Below are positions 57,254 to 64,000 of a stretch of DNA of 64,000 bases, piece after piece. Every line of letters starts with the position of its first letter. Positions within the stretch are counted from its first letter, which is position 1. The notes under the pieces were generated by a model that saw only the letters and a program-made list of their open reading frames with translations, ran no database searches and was not told the origin of the DNA. The DNA comes from Salibacteraceae bacterium (lineage in GTDB: Bacteria; Bacteroidota; Bacteroidia; Flavobacteriales_G; Salibacteraceae), in contig JAGYJZ010000012.1 of assembly GCA_018401875.1 (NCBI GenBank), positions 1 to 64,000 of the forward strand, in the 5' to 3' direction. Position numbers and translations under genes: made by a program.

Positions 57254-58912
57254 TCAGTTTTCTTGAAGTAAATTTCTTGCACTATCGAGTGCGGCATCGG
57301 TTAATCGATGGCCTGAAAACATCGCAGCAATCTCTTTGATTCGTTCCTCTTCTGTCAATCTCTCTAAGTGTGAAACAACCGTTTGGTTCTCTTCGGTTTT
57401 CTGGATCTTAAAATGGTGCAGGCCTTTTGCAGCAACACCAGGCAAATGTGTAACTGCTAGTATTTGTGTGTTTGCGCTAATTTTTCGCATTAACGAACCA
57501 ATCTGCTTCGCCACTTCCCCACTAACGCCTGTATCGATTTCATCAAAAATGAGTGTGGGCGTTTGATCATTAGCGGCTAAAATGCTTTTCAAGCCGAGCA
57601 TAAGTCTGCTGACCTCTCCACCTGAAGCACTTTCGCGAAGTGGTACCAAATTATTGCTTCCATTGGCGTCAAACAGCATATCGATGGCATCGCTTCCGTT
57701 CGAACCCAATTCTTTTGACACGCCCAACTCAACTTTTACGGTGGCTTTTGCCATACCCAACTGTCGCACGCTTTCCGTTAATCCTGCCTCAAACTGCTTC
57801 AAGACTTTTTTACGGCTCTTTGAAAGTACATCAGCTTTCGACAAAACGTCTTGCTCAGCCAACAGCAGTTTTTGTTTCGTTTCTTCCAATTCTGAATCAT
57901 ACGAAGCGATACCTTCCAATTTAATGCGATACTCTTCACGAATATCGATGAGCTGCAACACCGTTTCTGCACTGTGTTTGTGCATCAATTTATTATAGAG
58001 GTCTAACCGATCGCGCACTTGCTCTAATCTCAGTGGATTCCACTCGACCGTCTGCTGCACGCGGTTACATTCAGCGATTATGTCTTCCATCTCGATGAAC
58101 GAAGAGTTCATCCGCTCAAACAACTCTTGAAGCTTGGCACTGAATGATTTCACACTTCGCAATTCACTTAAGGCAGTTCTGATTGCAGAAAGTGCGCTGT
58201 CTTGCTCTCCATCTATCGCACCTTGAACAGCAGAAAGCGAACGTTGAATATCTTCTGCGTGCTCCAATTCACTCAATTCATCGCACAAGGTCGAAAACTC
58301 TTCCTCATTCAATGCAATGGCCGTAAGTTCTTCGAATTGGAAAGTGAAATAATCTTCATCTTTTCGCACCTGAATTGCTGCATCTTTCAGCTGGATGAGC
58401 TGCTTTTCAAGGGCTCTGTAGCTCATAAATGATTGCTCGTATGCTGTGATCTCAAGCGCGTTTTGCGCAAAGCTATCGAGCTGCTTCATCTGGTATGAAG
58501 GAGTTTGTAAGGAGATGTTCTCTTGCTGTCCGTGCAAATCAACCAAGGAAATGGAGATTTCTTTTAGCAATGAAATGCTCACGGGAGTATCATTGATGAA
58601 CCCCCGGCTTCTTCCTGAACGCGTGATTTCACGCCTCAAAATAAGCTCATCCCACACATCCAACCCGTTGGTTTTGAGAAACGTATTCACTCCATCGCTA
58701 TCATAATCAAAAGATGCTTCAATAGCACACTTCTCTTCTCCTTTTCTGATGCTGTTAAAATTGGCGCGACTTCCGAGCACCAAACCAAGTGCTTCGAGTA
58801 AAATTGACTTTCCTGCGCCTGTTTCGCCCGTAATAACTGTAAAGCCACTATCAAACTGAACTTCAGTTCGAGCAATCAATGCATAATTTGTAATGTGAAG
58901 ATGCTTGAGCAT
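57254..58912 (-). CDS. recN: DNA repair protein RecN
   Basis: 552 residues, normal length. SMC-like ATPase: Walker A 'GETGAGKSILLEALGLVLG' at ~30, long coiled coil ~150-360, then 'ASGGEVSRLMLGLKS' and 'IFDEIDTGVSGEVAKQIG'. It organises double-strand break ends for recombination. Its promoter-like TAnnTTTG is at 58931. Confidence 0.97.
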   Translation of the reverse strand: MLKHLHITNYALIARTEVQFDSGFTVITGETGAGKSILLEALGLVLGSRANFNSIRKGEEKCAIEASFDYDSDGVNTFLKTNGLDVWDELILRREITRSGRSRGFINDTPVSISLLKEISISLVDLHGQQENISLQTPSYQMKQLDSFAQNALEITAYEQSFMSYRALEKQLIQLKDAAIQVRKDEDYFTFQFEELTAIALNEEEFSTLCDELSELEHAEDIQRSLSAVQGAIDGEQDSALSAIRTALSELRSVKSFSAKLQELFERMNSSFIEMEDIIAECNRVQQTVEWNPLRLEQVRDRLDLYNKLMHKHSAETVLQLIDIREEYRIKLEGIASYDSELEETKQKLLLAEQDVLSKADVLSKSRKKVLKQFEAGLTESVRQLGMAKATVKVELGVSKELGSNGSDAIDMLFDANGSNNLVPLRESASGGEVSRLMLGLKSILAANDQTPTLIFDEIDTGVSGEVAKQIGSLMRKISANTQILAVTHLPGVAAKGLHHFKIQKTEENQTVVSHLERLTEEERIKEIAAMFSGHRLTDAALDSARNLLQEN

Positions 58913-58930
58913 GGCTTGGTAGAATTACTT

Positions 58931-58938
58931 CAAAACTA
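58931..58938 (-). promoter_or_regulatory. -7 promoter element (TAGTTTTG) of recN
   Basis: Exact TAnnTTTG on the minus strand, 18 bases before the ATG at 58912. No SOS-like box seen. Confidence 0.5.
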
Positions 58939-59177
58939 TAACCATTGCGATGAAATGCATCCAAATGCAGATAATTTTGCAAACAGATTATGAGGCATTT
59001 GTACGGCTGCCAAAAATTCAAGGCCATAAATTAAATAGGAAATACATCATTTTAACAACGAAACAATGAAAACGAAAAGTCCACTGCGAAGAAGTGGAGA
59101 AACCAGTCTAAGGTAAACTCATGACCAAAGGGTGCTTGGATGCAATGAAAGATTGTGAGAAAATATAGTTTGGATGA

Positions 59178-59780
59178 CTAAATCGCCCCTGCTTCAATCA
59201 AGTAAATAATGCTTTCGATTTCAGCATCTTCGCCATACGGGTCGTACCTGCTTTTTAAATCTTGACCAAACATTTTAGATAGTCCTTGCCAAAAAAATGC
59301 GGTAATATTTCCGCGAAATTCTTGCACGATTTCATACGAGGAATTTCCTGTTTCGCGGTCGATGAGTTTCACTAAAATACGACCTTGTGTGGTGGTCATA
59401 TCGCGAATATCATCGTCAAATTCGGCCTTCAGCTCCTTTTCAATCAGTTTGAAGTATTTCTTTCGCTGGCGCTCTGTTTCCACCGAATCGAGCTGAACTT
59501 GATATTTGTCGAGTAAACTTCCAGCAAGCTTCGCATAGGGATAAACCTTTTTTACGTTGCGCTTGAGCCGTTCCCATTTCCGTCTATCAAAATCGTTCTT
59601 GAAACGCTTCTCTTCAACAATTGTGACTGACGGCAGGTAGCGCATCGGAAAGGTATCTCCATCGATTACTTCAGCCACCATGATTATCCCTTTCGCCCCG
59701 TCACCTTGCGCATACGACAGCTGCAACGCACCGAGCATGAAGCACACGAATAAAAATAGGATATGTCGACTGAAGACCAT
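59178..59780 (-). CDS. DUF4294 domain protein, secreted
   Basis: 200 residues. Signal peptide ~1-24 ('LFLFVCFMLGALQLSYAQ'). Domain: 'GDTFPMRYLPSVTIVEEKRFKNDFDRRKWERLKRNVKKVYPYAKLAG', 'FDDDIRDMTTTQGRILVKLIDRETGNSSYEIVQEFRGNITAFFWQGLSKMFGQDLKSRYDP', typical of this Bacteroidota family, which has no known role. Monocistronic between recN and accC. Confidence 0.9.
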   Translation of the reverse strand: MVFSRHILFLFVCFMLGALQLSYAQGDGAKGIIMVAEVIDGDTFPMRYLPSVTIVEEKRFKNDFDRRKWERLKRNVKKVYPYAKLAGSLLDKYQVQLDSVETERQRKKYFKLIEKELKAEFDDDIRDMTTTQGRILVKLIDRETGNSSYEIVQEFRGNITAFFWQGLSKMFGQDLKSRYDPYGEDAEIESIIYLIEAGAI

Positions 59781-59833
59781 TAGATTATGTGAATTTCGAA
59801 GGCCATACCAAAGTATACAAAAGTCAGATCAGT

Positions 59834-61321
59834 CTACTTGCGGTTTATTTTCCACAAAGAGGGACTTCGCTGGTGCTCTCTTTCATTGGTTCTTTCTGAC
59901 GATCTGGAATTTGTCATCAAAGCAGAACCGATAAAAGCGGCCAATGCTTCTTCATTTTCAAGTTGAGGCTCATCGAGGTATTCAGGCTTAAAGTGATCCG
60001 TAACGAAGTGCGTATCAAAATTTCCTGAAACAAATGCCTCATGGTTGATGGCAAAACGGCAAAACTCCAATGTTGTTGCAACGCCAGATATTTCATACTC
60101 ATCAATAGCACGTGTCATTCTATCGATCGCAGATTTCCGATCTTCTGCAAAGGTCACCAACTTGGCAATCATCGGATCGTAATAGATGGGGATGCTCATG
60201 CCTTCTTCAAAACCATCGTCAACGCGCACTCCAGGTCCTTGAGGTCTTCTGTAGGTCTGCAATTTTCCGATATCGGGCAAGAAGTTGTTCCGTGGATCTT
60301 CAGCGTAAACGCGCACTTCTAATGCGTGTCCTCTTATTTGAAGGTCTTCTTGCTTAAAGCCGAGCTTTTCTCCGCGCGCGACAAGAATTTGTTGCTTAAC
60401 CAAATCAATGCCCGTAATCATTTCAGTAACAGGATGCTCAACTTGGAGTCGCGTATTCATCTCCAAAAAGAAGAAGTTCATTTTATCATCGACTAAAAAC
60501 TCGACTGTGCCGGCACCTTTGTAATTGCACCCTTTTGCCAAACTCACAGCACATTCGCCCATTTCCTTGCGCATTTGAGGCGTTAAAATTGACGCGGGTG
60601 CCTCTTCGATTACTTTTTGGTGTCTGCGTTGTATGCTGCATTCGCGGTCGAATAGATACACACAATTGCCATGTTTATCGGCCAATACTTGCACTTCGAT
60701 GTGGCGCGGAGATGTTACGTACCGCTCGATAAAAACACTCGGGTCACCGAATGCTGATCGCGCTTCGTTCATTGCCAACTGCAATTCTTCATCGATGGAT
60801 TCTTCGTTGTAAACGGCCCGCATTCCTTTTCCACCACCGCCAGCCGAGGCTTTGATAAGCAACGGAAAACCCACTTTGCGTGCTACAGCTTTCGCTTCTT
60901 CGAGGTCATTTACAGCGCCATCAGAACCTGGAACCAATGGAACGCCTTGCTTGAGCGCTGTTTCTTTCGCAGCTAGCTTATCGCCCATCACTTCCATTGA
61001 ATGCGCTGAAGGACCGATTAATTCAATTCCTTCTTCTTCCAATCTGCGCGCAAAAGCAGCGTTTTCCGATAGAAAACCATATCCAGGATGCACTCCATCA
61101 GCTCCTGCTTTTTTAGCTGCATCGATAATTTTATCAATCACCAAATACGACTGTGATGATGATGGTGGCCCAATGCAATAGGCTTCATCAGCAAACCGAA
61201 CAAACAGCGCGTTTCTATCCGCTTCAGAATAAACAGCTACTGTTTTAATACCCATTTCTCGGCATGTTCGCATAATTCGCAATGCGATTTCACCTCTATT
61301 TGCAACTAATACTTTTTTCAT
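59834..61321 (-). CDS. accC: Acetyl-CoA carboxylase biotin carboxylase subunit
   Basis: 495 residues. ATP-grasp domain motifs: 'MKKVLVANRGEIALRIMRTCRE', 'KASAGGGGKGMRAV', 'FLEMNTRLQVEHPVTEMITGIDLV', and the C-terminal biotin-carboxylase domain ('ALEVRVYAEDPRNNFLPDIGKLQTY'). Longer than the usual ~450 residues by a low-similarity tail ('ALMTNSRSSERTNEREHQRS'). No accB next to it; it may instead serve an acyl-CoA carboxylase. The start overlaps the upstream barrel-protein gene by 4 bases (ATGA). Confidence 0.95.
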   Translation of the reverse strand: MKKVLVANRGEIALRIMRTCREMGIKTVAVYSEADRNALFVRFADEAYCIGPPSSSQSYLVIDKIIDAAKKAGADGVHPGYGFLSENAAFARRLEEEGIELIGPSAHSMEVMGDKLAAKETALKQGVPLVPGSDGAVNDLEEAKAVARKVGFPLLIKASAGGGGKGMRAVYNEESIDEELQLAMNEARSAFGDPSVFIERYVTSPRHIEVQVLADKHGNCVYLFDRECSIQRRHQKVIEEAPASILTPQMRKEMGECAVSLAKGCNYKGAGTVEFLVDDKMNFFFLEMNTRLQVEHPVTEMITGIDLVKQQILVARGEKLGFKQEDLQIRGHALEVRVYAEDPRNNFLPDIGKLQTYRRPQGPGVRVDDGFEEGMSIPIYYDPMIAKLVTFAEDRKSAIDRMTRAIDEYEISGVATTLEFCRFAINHEAFVSGNFDTHFVTDHFKPEYLDEPQLENEEALAAFIGSALMTNSRSSERTNEREHQRSPSLWKINRK

Positions 61322-62118
61322 TTTCCTAATCTAAATGAGAAACTAAAACGATTGTAGGTGTTTCCAAAAACGCGCTGCTCGTTTCCCAAAGAAGAGAAAT
61401 AAATAACACGTGTTGGATTCACACCCATCGTATAATACAAAGTCATGCGACCGAATCGAAGTCCGAATCGACCTACCACAGATGTCCAACTCAAAAGGCC
61501 TTTATACTCGCTTCGTTCGTATTCTTCGAATATATTCATGACCAAGGGCGCTGTTATGTAGTTTATACCTCCGGCAAAACTCACCCCTAATGCCTTGGTG
61601 TTTTCAATGGTGGCACCCTGAAAAAAGTTGAATGACAGTAAAGCGCCTACTTCACCGTTCAACGCACCCAAATTTGATGTTCGTTCTTTCGAAAAAACGC
61701 CTGTATTAATATCGTTAGTGGTTATAGGTTCAGTTGAATAACTAATAGACGATGGTGTTCTGAGATCAACGGTAGAAAAGCCTAACGTAAATGGCACATC
61801 AAACGATAAGGAGAAATTTGACCCCACTTCAACCAACCTAAGCTGTGGTTCATAGCCCATCGTAAAGATGCTGTAGACACGATTAAATACCGGTTGAGGA
61901 TAAGATACTCCTGACGAAACTAAATTGTATTCAGCCTTTAATGGCGACTTTGCAAAATGCGTGAGAAACGAAAAACCAAACTCGTGCCGCATGCTTGAAT
62001 TGAGGTTATTGACATCAAAAAAATAAACCGATTTTGACGACTGATTGTCTTGCGATTTAGCTTTAAAACCGACACTAATTAAGACTGTGACAATGAATAA
62101 GACTGTTTTGAAATTCAT
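61318..62118 (-). CDS. Predicted outer-membrane beta-barrel protein
   Basis: 266 residues. Signal peptide ~1-22 ('LFIVTVLISVGFKAKSQ'). Alternating beta-strands with many Gly and aromatic residues to the C-terminal end ('RVIYFSSLGNEQRVFGNTYNRFSFSFRLGK') suggest a small outer-membrane barrel. Overlaps the upstream lipoprotein gene and the downstream accC gene by 4 bases each. Function unknown. Confidence 0.65.
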   Translation of the reverse strand: MNFKTVLFIVTVLISVGFKAKSQDNQSSKSVYFFDVNNLNSSMRHEFGFSFLTHFAKSPLKAEYNLVSSGVSYPQPVFNRVYSIFTMGYEPQLRLVEVGSNFSLSFDVPFTLGFSTVDLRTPSSISYSTEPITTNDINTGVFSKERTSNLGALNGEVGALLSFNFFQGATIENTKALGVSFAGGINYITAPLVMNIFEEYERSEYKGLLSWTSVVGRFGLRFGRMTLYYTMGVNPTRVIYFSSLGNEQRVFGNTYNRFSFSFRLGK

Positions 62119-63305
62119 TCTTGGTAATACGCTAACAATTGATTGAGGTAACTGCTTACTGCTCGGGTTTCAATATCGTAAACGAACAAGCCGTTGTTGG
62201 TTCCAATAAACACTGTATTTCCGTAAATATCCATGTCTTGAACCAAGCTGCTATTGGTGAGCTCATTTCCTGACTCGATGACCATAACATCGCAGTCGCC
62301 CGATACTGCGTTATACGAAATTATATATCCCAACGCATAAATTGACTGGTTTGGTTGGCCTGAAGCGCTGTATGCGTAAAGTCGAACTACATTTTCATTC
62401 CAATCGACCAACTTGATAATTCCTCTTGAAAATTCTGGCATAGCACAACTAGCCTCTATTTGGAAACTTTGCACTTCGTTCTCATTAATTTTGGTAGTGA
62501 GGATATTTTGCAATGGTGAGTTAAAATCAGGAATTTTATCGAATCCAAATACGGTTCCGTCTGAGCTTAAGTAAGGCTGATAGATCGTTTTAAATTTAAA
62601 CGTATTTCCCACTTTACCCAATAGAGTGAATTGTGTGTTTGCCTTGGAAATATTGGTTACCAAAAATTGAGGATTGGTTGCGATGATCAAATCGCCTTGC
62701 GGAGTAAAGACGCTGTTGGGGGCTGCTACATTTTCACTTTTGATAATCATATCGGTCTGAAATTCCTCCCAAGTATTGTTTTCATTGCCAATAAATTTAT
62801 AGATACCAATGAATAAATCAGTTGAAAACCCGCTGGATGGTCCGGCCCAAAACTCTTTATAAAAGCCAATTCTATAGAGCTCGCCATTATTGGAAAGTGT
62901 GTATGAAAAGTAGTTTGACGTTGAGATATTAAACTGCGATCGATCGGTATGAATTTTTAATCGTTTGTTTCTATCGAAGGTTAAAAAAATCGAATCTTGA
63001 ATCACCCAAAACGTTTCTGTAGCGCCTGTATAAAGCACCTCTGAATTAGGCCAATCTATAAAACTCAATTCAGGAAACCGCGAGGCATCAAATATCACTT
63101 GCTGTTTCTCATCGCCATAGAGCAACAAAACGCCTTCGTCTGTTGCAATAAATGCAGCTTTCTCTTGGTCAAAGCATTCTACTTTCCTCACAAAAGACTG
63201 CACCAAATCAGGGAGCTCAAATGGTTTTAATACTACTTCTTTTACACACGACCCCAAAACCAAAAGAGTGAAAATCGTAAAAGTTATGTACTTCAATCTA
63301 TTCAT
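62115..63305 (-). CDS. Propeller-like lipoprotein of unknown function
   Basis: 396 residues. Lipobox 'LLVLGSC' (Cys20). The body has strand-rich segments spaced like a beta-propeller ('AAFIATDEGVLLLYGDEKQQVIFDASRF', 'DMDIYGNTVFIGTNNGLFVYDIETRAVSSY'), the latter like two-component-regulator propeller repeats. Follows the serine protease gene with 8 bases overlap. Partner or substrate unknown. Confidence 0.6.
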   Translation of the reverse strand: MNRLKYITFTIFTLLVLGSCVKEVVLKPFELPDLVQSFVRKVECFDQEKAAFIATDEGVLLLYGDEKQQVIFDASRFPELSFIDWPNSEVLYTGATETFWVIQDSIFLTFDRNKRLKIHTDRSQFNISTSNYFSYTLSNNGELYRIGFYKEFWAGPSSGFSTDLFIGIYKFIGNENNTWEEFQTDMIIKSENVAAPNSVFTPQGDLIIATNPQFLVTNISKANTQFTLLGKVGNTFKFKTIYQPYLSSDGTVFGFDKIPDFNSPLQNILTTKINENEVQSFQIEASCAMPEFSRGIIKLVDWNENVVRLYAYSASGQPNQSIYALGYIISYNAVSGDCDVMVIESGNELTNSSLVQDMDIYGNTVFIGTNNGLFVYDIETRAVSSYLNQLLAYYQE

Positions 63306-64000
63306 ACTTAAGTCCTAAGACGTTGTATAAGTACCTTGCGTCAATGGCGAATCCGAGTCCTTCAACCCCTTCATCGATTAATTTAGCGTTGATGATTCCA
63401 ACGATCTCACCGTTCATATTGATGAGTGGACTTCCGGAATTTCCGGGACTAATTTTGGTGTCGGTTTGAAGAATTTTCACTCCATCATTGGATCTTTTAC
63501 CACTGATAATTCCTTTGCTGACACTCTGACCCAATTCTTTAAATCCGGGTGCACCTACCACAAATACTTCATCACCTTGCCTTACATTCTCATCGTCTTT
63601 AGCAATTGGCAACGCTGTTAGCCCTCCCGCACGCACTTTAATCAATGCCAAGTCGTACTTTTCTGATGAAGTAATAATATCTCCCGGCAAGATGATTCCA
63701 TTGGCAAACTGCACATCGATGTATTTTGCTTTTTCTATGACGTGATGATTAGTTACGATGTAGCCATTTGCGCTCACCACTACTCCACTTCCGTGACCTC
63801 GATCATCGATAATCACCGTTACGCTTGCGTTGGTTGACAAGGCAACTAAATCTGCAAAGACGTCCATTTTTTCGAGCTGCACGAATGGAATTTTCACTTC
63901 TTCATCGAACAAAATTTCATCCTCAAACAGGTCGCTCTGCACAACCTTTTCTGATTGAATATGGGTTGAAACGCTGTCTTCGTCTAACTCTTCAGTTTTA
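63298..64000 (-). CDS. Trypsin-like serine protease, S1C (DegP/HtrA) type, truncated by window end
   Basis: The frame is open to base 64000, so the N-terminus lies beyond the window; at least 233 residues are seen (an internal GTG at 63942 is not needed). Catalytic triad: His in 'YIVTNHHVIEKA', Asp in 'EKYDLALIKV', Ser in 'KISPGNSGSPLINMNG'. No PDZ domain follows: it ends ~20 residues after 'GLGFAIDARYLYNVLGLKYE'. Acidic N-terminal visible part ('EELDEDSVSTHIQ'). First visible gene of the overlapping operon with the lipoprotein, barrel protein and accC. Confidence 0.9.
   Translation of the reverse strand, partial: KTEELDEDSVSTHIQSEKVVQSDLFEDEILFDEEVKIPFVQLEKMDVFADLVALSTNASVTVIIDDRGHGSGVVVSANGYIVTNHHVIEKAKYIDVQFANGIILPGDIITSSEKYDLALIKVRAGGLTALPIAKDDENVRQGDEVFVVGAPGFKELGQSVSKGIISGKRSNDGVKILQTDTKISPGNSGSPLINMNGEIVGIINAKLIDEGVEGLGFAIDARYLYNVLGLKYE

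Overview
The window reads as chromosomal DNA of a member of the Bacteroidota, most likely the Flavobacteriales/Cryomorphaceae-like lineages. Evidence: several type IX secretion (T9SS) C-terminal sorting domains, SusC/FecA-type TonB receptors with an N-terminal carboxypeptidase-like domain, family markers such as DUF4295, DUF4294, DUF2452 and DUF6913-type proteins, a bacillithiol enzyme (BshC), a THX-type ribosomal protein, and promoters with the Bacteroidota -7 element TAnnTTTG in front of many genes. Base composition is moderate (roughly 40-45 % GC by eye). No rRNA, CRISPR array, prophage or intact insertion sequence is visible.

Layout. 1-7 kb: the 3' end of a large T9SS cargo protein, a Kelch-like T9SS protein, an NfeD membrane protease, a TPR protein and, convergent, a sodium:solute symporter. 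6.6-9.7 kb: a small metal-type cluster (Cys-rich small protein, HMA-like secreted protein, TonB receptor) preceded by a strong inverted repeat. 9.75-11.28 kb: an accessory-looking stretch ending at a tRNA-Ser gene. It holds about 0.9 kb of non-coding or decayed DNA, a secreted Kunitz/BPTI-type protease inhibitor, and a tandem array of about 128-bp hairpin-rich repeats. 11.8-17.3 kb: housekeeping run rpmG-DUF4295-ftsY-rimO-bshC, a YceI lipoprotein and a THX protein with a histone-like tail. 17.3-30.1 kb: pdxH, an AlgH-like protein, an aminotransferase class IV enzyme, a rhomboid protease, nnr, a PorE-like protein lacking its OmpA domain, a 1118-residue PKD adhesin, an M28 peptidase and a T9SS protein.

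30.2-34.0 kb is a clear metal-homeostasis locus: a TonB receptor divergent from a DtxR/MntR-type regulator translationally coupled to a ZIP transporter, with a perfect 16-bp palindrome between them that fits a DtxR-family operator. 34-37.6 kb: an operon of msrB, a secreted protein, dapA, a DUF6913-like protein and a secreted protein. 37.6-44.7 kb: ferredoxin, truncated hemoglobin, a broken HAMP-type sensor gene, ychF and a 1.3-kilo-residue T9SS type B protein. 44.8-49.9 kb: a split transketolase whose two subunit genes flank a secreted von Willebrand A protein, then a class III aminotransferase. 49.9-58.9 kb: SRAP peptidase, a 44-residue protein, a DUF6580-like membrane protein, AlkD, a TerB-ABC-permease fusion, hpf, fabI and recN. 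59.2-64 kb: DUF4294, then an overlapping operon of serine protease (cut by the window edge), lipoprotein, outer-membrane barrel and accC.

Most of the window is ordinary core genome. The most unusual items are the bacterial Kunitz inhibitor with its adjacent repeat array at the tRNA-Ser gene, the DtxR operator/TonB receptor/ZIP regulon, the recurrence of -7 boxes only 4-7 bases before start codons (candidate leaderless mRNAs), and the VWA gene nested in the transketolase operon.
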